Position numbers and translations under genes: made by a program. DNA of 64,000 nucleotides, taken from Bacteroidales bacterium. GTDB lineage: Bacteria > Bacteroidota > Bacteroidia > Bacteroidales > UBA10428. Numbering within the stretch: the stretch's first letter is position 1; the number at the start of each line of letters is the position of its first letter. The stretch covers positions 9,701 to 73,700 of the forward strand of contig JAFGOZ010000716.1 in NCBI GenBank assembly GCA_016926235.1, read 5' to 3'. This document shows, piece after piece, positions 18,294-28,700 of the stretch. The notes below the pieces were generated by a model. That model was not told the DNA's origin, did not search any database, and saw only the letters and a list, made by a program, of their open reading frames with translations.

Positions 18294-19766
18294 ATGAAAC
18301 TAAATTTAAAAATAAGTTTACTGTTGACAATCAATATTGCACTTTTGCATTCCTGTTTAAGCCAGAAAATCCAGTCAATAGTGGACATAAAACCTCGTGT
18401 AATAGTCACCTCTGACGGAGAAATTGATGATGAATGCTCTTTGGTGAGGTTTTTATTATATACAAATGAATGGGATGTGGAAGGTATCATCACTTCGAGC
18501 TCTCAATATCATTGGCATGGACACAATTGGGCCGGGGACGATTGGCATGCACCTTACCTGGATGCTTATGCTGAGGTTTATCCAAATCTTGTGAAGCATG
18601 ATAAAAACTACCCAACACCCGATTATCTGAAATCGTTGACTTTGTTGGGAAATGTTACCGCAGAAGGCGAAATGGATTCCATCACTCCCGGCTCTCAACA
18701 TATAGTAAAAGTCCTGCTCGATGAATCAGATGACCGGCCAGTGTGGGTCCAGGCATGGGGCGGCACAAATACGATTGCCCGGGCACTAAAAACCATTGAA
18801 GAAGAACATCCTGAGAAAATGGAATATGTGGCAAACAAACTCAGGTTCTTTTTTATCTGGGAGCAGGATTCAACCTACCAGGCATACATTCGGCCGCATT
18901 GGGGCAAATACAATATTTTAACAATTATTTGTGACCAGTTTTGGGCTATTGCGTATCAATGGAACAAAATACTACCTGAAGATAAACTTGCGTATTTCAA
19001 GGGAGATTGGATGAAATCAAACATTCTTGAAGAGCATGGGGCTCTATGCTCCCTTTACAAGGCCCATGTCCCTGGAAGTCATGGTTTGTCAGGTGATACA
19101 GCTTTTAATGACGGAGATTTCAGGTCTGAAGGAGATTCACCCGCTTTTTTACATACGATAAATACAGGATTGAGAAATGTGGAGTTGCCAGACTATGGAG
19201 GATGGGGTGGCAGATATGTGAATGTGCGCAGTAATACCTGGCTCGATCCGGTTCCTGTTCCAAATTATGAGTATCCTGAAGGCAGATGGTATACCAAATC
19301 GGCCTGGGGAAGAAAATACATGCGTGAAGTGTATCCTGAAAATCAGGATTTGATGAAGGAGTATTTTAAACCACTTGCACGATGGACTGATGCCATACAA
19401 AATGATTTTGCAGCACGTGCCGACTGGTGTGTTAAATCATTTGAGGAAGCAAACCATCCCCCGTTAGTTAAGCTTGGCCATTCAATGGATTTGGTTTCAA
19501 AACCCGGTTCCATTGTTCAATTAAGTGCGCAGGGAACTTTTGATCCGGATGGGGACCAACTCACATACCATTGGTGGTTTTATAAAGAGGCAAGTAGTTT
19601 GAACGGGGATATTATAATAGAAAATACAGATGCACAAAATACTTCATTCAAGGTTCCGGAACAAATTGACAGGGAGGCAAACATTCATATAATTTGTGAA
19701 GTAACGGATAATGGATCTCCTCGGTTAACCAGGTATCAACGTATAATTATTAAAATAAAAATATAA
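18294..19766 (+). CDS. Periplasmic DUF1593/Sde182 nucleoside-hydrolase-like protein
   Basis: This 490-residue exported protein has a signal peptide to about residue 23. The Asp cluster is shorter than in its paralogues: TSDGEIDDECSLV, with Asp41, Asp45 and Asp46 spaced D-x3-DD instead of D-x5-DD. A histidine- and tryptophan-rich insert (YHWHGHNWAGDDWH) follows. Then come WVQAWGGTNTIARAL, a WEQDSTYQ segment where the paralogues have SDQDDSG, and a [12 protein letters not shown] loop (YGGWGGRYV). The C-terminal PKD-like domain has FDPDGDQLTYHW and RYQRIIIK. No T9SS tail is present. The changes around the putative active site suggest a different ligand from the 6216 and 35327 proteins. A lyase gene follows after 8 bp. 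Confidence 0.86.
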   Translation: MKLNLKISLLLTINIALLHSCLSQKIQSIVDIKPRVIVTSDGEIDDECSLVRFLLYTNEWDVEGIITSSSQYHWHGHNWAGDDWHAPYLDAYAEVYPNLVKHDKNYPTPDYLKSLTLLGNVTAEGEMDSITPGSQHIVKVLLDESDDRPVWVQAWGGTNTIARALKTIEEEHPEKMEYVANKLRFFFIWEQDSTYQAYIRPHWGKYNILTIICDQFWAIAYQWNKILPEDKLAYFKGDWMKSNILEEHGALCSLYKAHVPGSHGLSGDTAFNDGDFRSEGDSPAFLHTINTGLRNVELPDYGGWGGRYVNVRSNTWLDPVPVPNYEYPEGRWYTKSAWGRKYMREVYPENQDLMKEYFKPLARWTDAIQNDFAARADWCVKSFEEANHPPLVKLGHSMDLVSKPGSIVQLSAQGTFDPDGDQLTYHWWFYKEASSLNGDIIIENTDAQNTSFKVPEQIDREANIHIICEVTDNGSPRLTRYQRIIIKIKI

Positions 19767-19774
19767 AAAAAATT

Positions 19775-21604
19775 ATGAGAAGAATAAATTTTGTTCTGGC
19801 ATTTTTTTTACTTTTTACAGTAAATAGTGTTGCCCAACAATTGGCATTTCCTGGAGCAGAAGGGTATGGAAAATATACAACAGGCGGTCGCGGAGGTGCG
19901 GTTTATGAAGTAACTAATCTCAACGCCTCAGGTTCCGGCAGTCTTGAAGAGGCACTTAGCGCCTCTGGTGCCAGAACAGTAGTATTCAGAGTTTCCGGTA
20001 TCATTGAAGGAAATTTCAAGATCGAAAATGACAAAATTACTATAGCTGGACAAACGGCTCCGGGAGATGGTATCTGCATTAAGGGCAGTCTTTCTGTTGC
20101 TGCCAGCGATGTCATCATCCGATACATTCGTGTAAGGGCAAATCCCACAGAAGAAACTGATGCCATTGGTGGAAGGTACGAAAAAAATATTATTGTGGAT
20201 CATGTATCAGCGAGTTGGAGCAGCGACGAAGTAATGTCTTTTTATCATAATGAGAACGTTACCATTCAATGGTGTATGGTTACAGAAGCCTGTGAAAAAG
20301 CAGGTGAAGGGCACAGGTTTGGTGGTATCTGGGGAAATCCTTATGGTACTTACCATCATAATCTTATTGCACATAACGACAGTCGTAATCCGCGCTGGGC
20401 GTCAGGTTGTGGATATAATGATTACAGGAACAACGTGTTATATAATTGGGGATATAACAGTTGCTATGGGGCTGAAGCACAACAAGATGGAAAGCCTCAG
20501 TTTTATTTTTCAACTATAAACATGATAGCAAATTATTATAAGTCTGGTCCAGGGACTCAACCGGGTGTAAAAAGTCGTATTGCTCAACCTTCAACACGCG
20601 ATGGAGAGGCTGATGCCGGCAAATGGTGGGTTTCAAATAACGTAGTAGTGGGATATCCAACAGTTACCACAGATAATTGGAAAGGTTTTGCCAGTAATGA
20701 ATCATACTTTAGGCTCAGCGAACCTTGGGATGCAATGCCAATTAACCAGCAATCTCCTGAAGAAGCCTATAATTTTGTACTTGCCCATGCGGGCTGCTCA
20801 AAACCAAATCGCGATACGATTGATAAACGTATTATAAATGAAGTACGTACAGGTACTGCCACATATGGCAGCAATGGTATTATTACAGTACCGGGTGATG
20901 TTGGAGGTTGGCCTTTCCTGGCCAGTGGTACACCACCTGTAGATTCGGACCATGATGGAATGCCAAACAATTGGGAAAAAGATAATGGCCTGGATACAGC
21001 TAATGCTGATGACAGAAATATTGTAGGTGCCGATGGGTACACAATGCTTGAAGTTTATCTGAATTGCCTTGCCATATATGATACTGTTTCAGTAACAGGT
21101 ATAACTCTTAATCAAAACAGTGTCACATTAAATATAAATGAGAAGACTCAGCTTTCTGTTATAATTAGTCCATTTAATGCTACAAATCAAATAGTAACAT
21201 GGAGTTCAAGCGATAATTCTGTGGTTACAGTAGATGAAACCGGACTGGTAACTGCCATATCAGTTGGATCGGCTGTTATTACAGCTGCAACCCAGGATAG
21301 GGATTTTATTGATACAGCAAATATTACAGTAATTTCCTCTACATCTATACAAATAACAACATCCGATAAAAAGATTTATATTTATCCTATACCATTTAGC
21401 AATCAGTTAAATATTCAGTATGAAACAGAATCCGATGAATCTGTTGATATTATGCTGTTTGATGCTACAGGTAAAATGGTGTTTTATAAGAAGTCTTTGG
21501 GGGTTAACCAGCAATTGGATTTGACTGATCTGGATGAAGGAATTTATATGTTAAAATTGGTTGGACCATCAATTAGTGTAGTGAAAAGTGTCATTAAAAT
21601 TTAA
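19775..21604 (+). CDS. PL1 pectate lyase with BIG2 domain and T9SS tail
   Basis: This 609-residue enzyme should be secreted. It has a signal peptide to about residue 20 (VAQ). A PL1 domain spans residues 21-425, with FPGAEGYGKYTTGGRGG, TIAGQTAPGDGICIKG, DHVSASWSSDE and SRNPR (Arg204, Arg207). A DSDHDGMPNNWEKDN calcium-like repeat follows. A bacterial Ig-like BIG2 domain (about 433-510, VSVTGITLNQNSVTL and VTWSSSDNSVVTV) separates the catalytic domain from the T9SS type A sorting domain (about 525-609, IYPIPFSNQLNIQY). It differs from the 12148 and 16825 lyases in lacking the 'IKNPY' strand and by its export route, so it probably makes the first cuts outside the cell. Confidence 0.92.
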   Translation: MRRINFVLAFFLLFTVNSVAQQLAFPGAEGYGKYTTGGRGGAVYEVTNLNASGSGSLEEALSASGARTVVFRVSGIIEGNFKIENDKITIAGQTAPGDGICIKGSLSVAASDVIIRYIRVRANPTEETDAIGGRYEKNIIVDHVSASWSSDEVMSFYHNENVTIQWCMVTEACEKAGEGHRFGGIWGNPYGTYHHNLIAHNDSRNPRWASGCGYNDYRNNVLYNWGYNSCYGAEAQQDGKPQFYFSTINMIANYYKSGPGTQPGVKSRIAQPSTRDGEADAGKWWVSNNVVVGYPTVTTDNWKGFASNESYFRLSEPWDAMPINQQSPEEAYNFVLAHAGCSKPNRDTIDKRIINEVRTGTATYGSNGIITVPGDVGGWPFLASGTPPVDSDHDGMPNNWEKDNGLDTANADDRNIVGADGYTMLEVYLNCLAIYDTVSVTGITLNQNSVTLNINEKTQLSVIISPFNATNQIVTWSSSDNSVVTVDETGLVTAISVGSAVITAATQDRDFIDTANITVISSTSIQITTSDKKIYIYPIPFSNQLNIQYETESDESVDIMLFDATGKMVFYKKSLGVNQQLDLTDLDEGIYMLKLVGPSISVVKSVIKI

Positions 21605-21698
21605 TAATTGTTGCAGGAAATAGCAATGAAGATAAAATAAACACTACATTATGTTAAATACATTATTCAACAATTTTAAATTTTTACTATCTTTAAAC

Positions 21699-23081
21699 AT
21701 GTTAAAAAAAACTAACATAAAGCGAGAACTGGTACCGGCTCTTTTATTGTCTATTCTACCTGTTTCAATGATTTGTGCCCAGGATGATGCTCCTGGACGA
21801 ATCCCTGAATATCCGGTTCCCTATGAATACCCTTCAGTAGAGAACATCAAAGAAACCCTTAACCGGGTAAGGGACTATTATGAATCTACGTGTAGTTTAA
21901 AAATTATTGATTCTAAAACAGGTAAAGAGATAACAGATTTTTCCATACCAAACAAAAATGCACGTGTTTCAGATGGATTTGCCGGCGAATGGTCCTATAC
22001 AAATGGTGTAGTCCTTTCTGCTTTTGAGTATATAGATGATGTGACAGGGGACTCTGTTTTCTTTAATAATAACACCAGGTTTTTTGATCTGGTGGTTGAA
22101 ACCTTGCCCTATTTTGTAAAAAACAGGGAAGAATTTGGGAAGGAGGCAAGGCATGGTTGGGGCAGGACACCAAATTTTCATGCGCTCGATGACTGTGGCT
22201 CTATTGGCGCTGCCATGATTAAGACATATCTGAAAAATAGAAATGATAATTATTTACCGTTGATAGATACTATTGCCGACTACATCTTAAACAGGCAGTT
22301 TCGTTTGGATGACGGGACCCTGGCACGGCACCGGCCACAGTATCAGTCTGTTTGGGCAGACGATATGTATATGAGCGTACCTTTTCTCGCCAATATGGGT
22401 AATCTTACAGGTAATAATAAATATTTTGATGATGCAGTGAAACAGGTCCTGCAAATGGCCGATCGGTTATACATACCGGAAAAAGAACTGTTCGACCATG
22501 GATGGAACGTAACATCAGGTGACTATGACCCCCGCTTTTACTGGGGAAGGGCCAATGGGTGGACTTTAATGTCCATGGCTGAACTTCTGGAAGTTTTACC
22601 GGAAGATTATACCGGCAGGGATGAAATTCTCCATTTATACCGTTCCATGATCCGTAGCCTTGCAAATTTGCAGGATGGCACAGGCTTTTGGCACAATATG
22701 CTGGATAAAAATGATACGTATCTGGAAACCTCGTGTACAGCTATGTTCACATTCGCAATTGCCAAAGGTATCAATGAAGGATGGATAAATCATGTTTACG
22801 GTCCTGTTGCACTTACAGGCTGGAATGCTATAACGACCATGGTACTTGAAAACGGTGCAGTGGATGGCACCTGTGAAGGAACTACGTTTGCCCATGACAA
22901 CACGTATTATTACTACAGGGGAAAAAGCATTTATGCAACTCATGGATATGGTCCTGTGCTTTATGCCGGGGCGGAAATGATCCGCTTATTACAAAATGAT
23001 AAAATAGAAGTTCAAAGAGCAAGGATTAACGATCGTAACAGCACATTTCATTTTCGTTTAAAAAGTGAATGGCCGGAGTAG
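21699..23081 (+). CDS. GH105 unsaturated galacturonyl/rhamnogalacturonyl hydrolase
   Basis: This 460-residue (alpha/alpha)6-barrel enzyme removes the 4,5-unsaturated uronic acid that pectate lyases leave at the non-reducing end. The family-typical acidic pairs are visible: DDCGSIGAA (Asp164, Asp165) and WADDMYMSVPFL (Asp221, Asp222), followed by FYWGRANGW and a TGFWHNMLD segment. The in-frame ATG at 21651 would add a hydrophobic leader before a second signal-like segment. ATG 21699 (MLKKTNIKRELVPALLL) gives a normal signal peptide cleaved near CAQ and is preferred. No T9SS tail, so periplasmic. The YteR/YesR-type assignment to rhamnogalacturonan or simple galacturonan substrates cannot be decided. 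Confidence 0.9.
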   Translation: MLKKTNIKRELVPALLLSILPVSMICAQDDAPGRIPEYPVPYEYPSVENIKETLNRVRDYYESTCSLKIIDSKTGKEITDFSIPNKNARVSDGFAGEWSYTNGVVLSAFEYIDDVTGDSVFFNNNTRFFDLVVETLPYFVKNREEFGKEARHGWGRTPNFHALDDCGSIGAAMIKTYLKNRNDNYLPLIDTIADYILNRQFRLDDGTLARHRPQYQSVWADDMYMSVPFLANMGNLTGNNKYFDDAVKQVLQMADRLYIPEKELFDHGWNVTSGDYDPRFYWGRANGWTLMSMAELLEVLPEDYTGRDEILHLYRSMIRSLANLQDGTGFWHNMLDKNDTYLETSCTAMFTFAIAKGINEGWINHVYGPVALTGWNAITTMVLENGAVDGTCEGTTFAHDNTYYYYRGKSIYATHGYGPVLYAGAEMIRLLQNDKIEVQRARINDRNSTFHFRLKSEWPE

Positions 23082-23518
23082 CTTTATAATTATTTAAATG
23101 AACCGTCTATGAGTTAATAATCATTAACTCACACAATATCATGCTTATTTACGTGTTGCAAGTTCCATCTGACAACCTGGCTTTTGTCCCCGCCTTTTGA
23201 TGGTGTCTCGTCCTAAAAAAAGTTTAAAGTTTAATATTTGGGAAAAGAGTCCCCTGTGTTTTTTAGGTCTATTCAATAGTCTACTGAGATGGTTTTACAT
23301 CATAGATTATCATTTCTGCAACATTTATTATAGTTATTGCAAGCGCCACTTTCTACTTTTGTTCATATTTCTGAAATCATAAGTTTCTGCAAGGAAATTG
23401 TTCGTGTTCAAATATTTAATCAAACCTGTTGATCAGGATTACGGCCATCGAAAATACACTGTGTGATGAATGTTTCAGATTAAAATACTTCTATTAACTT
23501 AATAATTTTAAATGACAT
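23082..23518. other. 437-bp non-coding gap with a relic fragment and a weak -7 box
   Basis: No credible gene is seen. The gap holds the relic described at 23176-23203 and a TACTTTTG box at 23354-23361 that fits the Bacteroidota -7 consensus but lacks a clear -33 partner. The gap ends the run of closely packed genes that began at susC, so the lyase at 23519 may have its own promoter. Confidence 0.5.
23176..23203 (+). pseudogene. Relic fragment resembling part of the upstream DUF362 gene
   Basis: Twenty-eight bases here match positions 15938-15965 inside the DUF362 gene at 25 sites. Read in frame, the relic gives TWLLSPPFDG against TWLLSPAFDG in the intact protein. The frame closes at a TAA eleven bases later and no other homologous stretch is obvious nearby. 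The match looks like the scar of a deleted second DUF362-like gene or a small gene-conversion tract. Chance similarity is possible given its short length. Confidence 0.45.
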
Positions 23519-25450
23519 ATGAGGAAAATGATATTTTGTATTTTATCGTTGCTGTTTTTTTTACATGCGAACGCACAGATTACAATTAACGAAGCAAGGG
23601 GGTGGTTAGAATCGGCGTATGTAATCTGGCATCCATTATCAGGTGCTGACAGCTATAATGTCTATTATACAGGGGAAGAGATAACTGATCAAAAAATTGA
23701 CAGTCAGCTTATTCGCAGCTATGATGGCTATTACCGCGCAGATATTCCGGGCCTCGCTGCCGGTGACTATTCATTTAAAGTGGTTCCGGTAATTGGAGGT
23801 ACGGAAAATGCAACAGATGCAGCAACTACTTCATCATTAATAGTGATATCACAAATAAGAGAAGGATTTGCTTTTAACAATGGAAGCCTGCCGGGAGCCT
23901 ATAAGGCGAATGGAACGTTAAAAGAGGGTGCACAAATTCTTTACATAAACAATAATACAGCAAAAACAGTCACTTTAAACATTATTACTGACAGTAAAGG
24001 AACCACAGATACAGTGACCGGCATTGCCAAAATATTGGAAATAAAAGGAAAAGGTTATGACAGGACCCCATTATGTGTTCGTTTCATTGGGAAAGTGTTA
24101 AAAGAAAACATTGACGTTATAAAAGACAATATGTACCTCGACCTTCAGGGCAGCAAAAGCCTTTTGGAAGCCGAAGAAAATAATAAAGGGCCACTATTTA
24201 ATGTTACCCTGGAAGGAGTCGGTGATGATGCAACCCTCTATGGTTTTGGTTTAAACCTGAAAAGAACAGCTTACGTTGAGATTCGAAATCTTGGATTTAT
24301 GCTTTGGGGTGGGGGCAGTGACGGAGACGCCATTTCCATGGATACGGATAATTTTTATGTTTGGGTACATAATAACGATTTATTCTATGGTGAGCCCGGA
24401 GGCGATGCTGACCAGGTGAAAGGAGACGGTTCCATTGACATGAAGTACAATTCTACGTATATAACCATTTCATTTAATCATTTTTGGGACTCGGGAAAAG
24501 CAATGGGCTGTGGCGGAGCTACTGGAGAAGATAATCAATTATATATTACTTTTCATCACAACTGGTTCGATCACTCCGATTCAAGAATGCCCCGTTTAAC
24601 CTATACCAATGCGCATGTATACAATAACTTCTATGATGGTGTAAGCACTTATGGAATTGGTACATCCCGTTATTCTTCAGCATTTGTTGAAAACAACTAC
24701 TTTAGAGGTTCCTACAGGCCTATGCTGATACCCGGTCAGGGAACTGATGTATGGGAAGGAGGAATGGATTTTTCAGGTAGCAGTTTTACCGAACAAGACG
24801 GCGGTATGACCAAAGCATACAACAACGCATTAAATGGAGGAAATGCTGAAAATAATTTAAGCTACTTCAACCAAAATACCACACCTGTTTCAGGTCAGCT
24901 TGATGCTTATGAAGTAACTGATCCTGTTGCTACTGTACCCGGATCGGTTGCTGCAGTAAGAGGAGGATATACATACAATAATTTTGATACAGAGGCCGGC
25001 ATGTATGAATACACTGCCGAACTCCCGGAAGCTGCCAGGAACACAATTTTAAACCTGGCAGGCAGGACAAATGGAGGGGACTTTACATTTACTTTCAATA
25101 ACACCGTTGAGGATGGAAATAAATCAGTGATTACAGCACTGAATGACTCCATTTTAAACTACAATACCTATTACGGGAGTTACCGGAAAGACACTAGCAG
25201 GTCCGATATAGAAGCGCCTGCAGAAAATGCACAGCTGAAGGTATATCCAAATCCGGTTTCACAATACCTGTATTTGTCTTCCGATGTACCTGTAGTTGAA
25301 ATAAATATCTACTCTTTAACAGGCATATTACTAATAAATAGTAAAACAGATATCACAGCTATAGATATTTCCAATTTACCTCAGGGAACTTATTGTGTGG
25401 CTGTAAGAACTGAAACAGGAATGAGCCGCAAAATGGTTATTAAAAATTGA
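23519..25450 (+). CDS. PL1 pectate lyase with N-terminal Fn3-like domain and T9SS tail
   Basis: This 643-residue secreted enzyme has a signal peptide to about residue 20 (ANAQ). A fibronectin-III-like domain spans about 25-115 (YVIWHPLSGADSYNVYYTG). The classical PelC-like PL1 domain lies at about 118-470. Its first calcium-site region is NNDLFYGEPGGDADQ, and the second conserved strand is YITISFNHFWDSGKAMGCGG. The active-site motif DSRMPR contains Arg356 and Arg359, and an HVYNNFYDG strand follows. The last 80 residues are a T9SS type A domain (YPNPVSQYLYLSS). This lyase is of a different subfamily from the 'TIAGQTAPG' lyases above, so a different pectin cut (degree of methylation or chain position) is plausible. 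Confidence 0.93.
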   Translation: MRKMIFCILSLLFFLHANAQITINEARGWLESAYVIWHPLSGADSYNVYYTGEEITDQKIDSQLIRSYDGYYRADIPGLAAGDYSFKVVPVIGGTENATDAATTSSLIVISQIREGFAFNNGSLPGAYKANGTLKEGAQILYINNNTAKTVTLNIITDSKGTTDTVTGIAKILEIKGKGYDRTPLCVRFIGKVLKENIDVIKDNMYLDLQGSKSLLEAEENNKGPLFNVTLEGVGDDATLYGFGLNLKRTAYVEIRNLGFMLWGGGSDGDAISMDTDNFYVWVHNNDLFYGEPGGDADQVKGDGSIDMKYNSTYITISFNHFWDSGKAMGCGGATGEDNQLYITFHHNWFDHSDSRMPRLTYTNAHVYNNFYDGVSTYGIGTSRYSSAFVENNYFRGSYRPMLIPGQGTDVWEGGMDFSGSSFTEQDGGMTKAYNNALNGGNAENNLSYFNQNTTPVSGQLDAYEVTDPVATVPGSVAAVRGGYTYNNFDTEAGMYEYTAELPEAARNTILNLAGRTNGGDFTFTFNNTVEDGNKSVITALNDSILNYNTYYGSYRKDTSRSDIEAPAENAQLKVYPNPVSQYLYLSSDVPVVEINIYSLTGILLINSKTDITAIDISNLPQGTYCVAVRTETGMSRKMVIKN

Positions 25451-25779
25451 TACCTGCAAACATTTAATAATAGAGGATATTAAGGAATATCTACTTTAAC
25501 AAGTTTAAGATAAGCCCGGTTTTACACTTAAACATATAAGGGAAGAAGCTGACTTTATATAATAGCGTTAGTTTATGATATAAGAATAATCTTCATCACT
25601 ATTATATATTTTATCGCCCAAGCTAAAACAATAGATTATTGAAAATCAATCTATTAAATATTTTGCTTGTCTCGACTCACATTAAATTTGTAGAAGCAGG
25701 ATCATATACAACGTGTAAAATTTTACTTTTTATTTTACTTTTTAGTAATTTCAAACTTTCATAAATACAAATATTTTGG
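25451..25779. other. 329-bp non-coding gap before the HTCS gene
   Basis: No coding potential is apparent and the base composition is very AT-rich. The only signal found is the candidate promoter at 25662-25690. The gap separates the lyase operon from its regulator, so a separate transcription unit for the regulator is likely. Confidence 0.5.
25662..25690 (+). promoter_or_regulatory. Candidate Bacteroidota promoter for the HTCS gene
   Basis: TTTG (25662-25665) and TAAATTTG (25683-25690, matching the TAnnTTTG -7 consensus) are 17 bases apart, slightly closer than the usual 19 to 23. The leader to the start codon at 25780 would be about 80 bases. The match is by eye in AT-rich DNA, so it is tentative. 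Confidence 0.4.
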
Positions 25780-28700
25780 ATGGATCTGGGATTAAAAAAA
25801 GTCTTTATTCTTTTAACTATATTTTTAAATGTATTATATAGCAATGCAAATAAGAAAGAGATCTTTTTTAGTCCGCTTTCTAAAGAACAGGGCCTGCCGG
25901 GGGATAATGTACAGGCAATTTTCCAGGACAGTTACGGCTATATATGGTTTGGTATTGAGTCTGTAGGGTTATGCAAATACGATGGCAACAGGTATTTTGT
26001 TTACGGCATGGCCAACACTGACGTTAATTCTCTCTCCACAAGTTTTATAAATTTTATGGTTGAAGATAGTAATGGCGATTTATGGCTGGCTACCGAGCAT
26101 GGATTAAATATATTTAACAGGGATGAGGGTGTTTTTAACAGTTATTTTACTCCTGTCTTACCGGATAACCGGATAAAAACCATATACAAAGACAAAAGCA
26201 ATGCCATATGGATAGGAACTGAAAAGGGGGTAAGGAGATTTATACCGGCAAATTCTGAAAAAGCTGACCAAAATACATGGTTCGGATTTGAAAACAGGAA
26301 GGTTAAATATGTTATTGATAACAACTATATTATTGACAACATCGGAAACGAAATAGTAAACAGTATTATTGAAGATAATGAAGGAGCTTACTGGTTTGGA
26401 ACATTCAATGGTTTGTATAAATGTCAACTCATTCATAATGCATTGATGTGTGAGAACGTTGTAATTAATGAGACTGACATTACGGCAAACCGCATTAATG
26501 ATATAGCACAATTGTCCGCTAATTACTTGTTGTTAGGTACGAATGTGGGTGTTACGATATTAAATATAAAAACCCATAAGGTTACAGATATTCAATTTAG
26601 CAAAAACAAAGATTTTTCCAATATAGCATTTGGTGTAACAAAAATAATGGTTGATTCAAAGGGCTTTTCATGGATTGGAACAAACCTAAATGGTATAATA
26701 TCAGGAAAAACAGATAACGGAAAAAACATCAGCATCGCTTTACCCTCAGCTATCAAGGGATTGGAAAGTACACATATCAGAAATATTTTTGAAGACAGAA
26801 CGGGACAAATATGGGTAGTCACAAAATATGCGGGCATATATTTATATGATCCGCGCTCCCAGTTATTCCCTTACTATACCTCCAATGACAAAAACCAAAA
26901 CTTCATCCTTTCTGCTTGTGAAAGCAAAAACGGTAATATCTTTTTAGGTACTAAATTTGCGGGTATGCTTGAATATAACCCGGAAACCTCAACTATTAAA
27001 CAAAAGAAAATATATCTAAATAATGAATTTGTAAACAGGATTGAATGTTTATATGAAGACGCAAACGGCAACCTTTGGATGGGGTATAAGAAGGGGTTGA
27101 TAGTATTGGATGAAAATAAGAATGTTAAAAAAAGCTATAATGCCCCTAAACCTTATGGGATGAGTGTTGGCAAATCAGATACTTTCTGGGTTTTTACGGA
27201 GCAGGGTGTTTATTATTTAAATAAACAAACCGACAAAGTTGAAAAATATGATTTATCAATTTATGGTAAAATATTTGAAAACAATGAAATTACTGTACAG
27301 GAAATATATTCAGATAAATATGGAGATCTGTGGTTACCAACATCTGCCAATGGAGTATTCAAATACATTGTTTCCGACAAAAAACTACTGTGGTTTAAAA
27401 ATAACCCCGATAACCCCAATAGTCTCAGCGGAAATATAATCAGGTCATTTTTTCAGGATAGCAGGGGAGAAATATGGATAGGGACTAAATTTAGCGGATT
27501 GAACAGGTATCAACCTGAATCAAATTCATTTGAACATTTTACCATAGCCGATGGATTACCTTCAAATGCCATTTACAGCATCATCGAAGATAAAAATGGT
27601 TATTTATGGTTTTCAACAAATAATGGTATTTCAAAGTATGATCCGGTAAAAAAACAATTCTTCAACTTTAATGAAAAACATGGATTGCAGGGAAACGTAT
27701 TTGAACAAAGGGCCAGCATAAAATTAACTGATAACAGCATTCTGATTGGGGGTAGCAATGGTTTTAACATCTTTTCCCCTGATAATGTTTACATTGACAA
27801 CATAAATCCACCGCTTGTAATAACAAATATTCAGGCTGACAATACGACTGTTGGCAAAGATATTTTTTCTACCTGTGAAATAGTAATTCCATACAAAAGC
27901 TCAAAACTAATAACTATCGAATTTACTTCATTGGATTACAGGGATCCGGCAAACCTCAACTATGCCTATCAACTTGACGGAGTTGATGAGGATTGGGTAG
28001 ATGCTAATAAACGTAACTATGTTACCTATTCCAGGTTATCGCACGGAAAATACACCTTTCGTTTTAAGGCGACAAATGCCGATGGTATATGGACTAAATA
28101 CTACCAGGATGTAAGTATAATCATTGAAACTCCTTTTTGGCTGAAATGGTGGGCTTATGTCATTTATTGTATTTCCGGAATGGCATTACTTTTTGGCATT
28201 TATCGTTTCGCCACAATCAGGGCTAATTATAACCATCAACTCTATGCAAAGGAACTGGAACTTGCAAGAGACAGGGAACTGAATCAGATGAAGCTGCGGT
28301 TCTTCACCAACATATCTCATGAAATACGTACACCCCTGTCATTAATAATGGCTCCACTGCAAAAACTTCAAAAAAGTAAGGATTTAAATGAATACTTAAG
28401 GCAGAAAGTTGAACTAATTGATAAAAGCACGAAACGACTTCTAAAACTTACCGATCAGCTATTGTATTTCAGAAAAGCACAACAGGAAAACCTGAAACTG
28501 GAAATAGCAAAAAGCGATATTGTAGAGTTTATTTCCGATATAATTTCTCCTTTTTATGAACTGGCAGATAATAACATAATTAATTTGCGGTTTGAAAGTG
28601 ACCATGAGCATCTTATGCTTTGGTTCGATCCTGATAAAGTAGAAAAGATTATCAGTAACCTGGTCTCTAATGCATTTAAATTTACTCCTGAGAACGGTTC

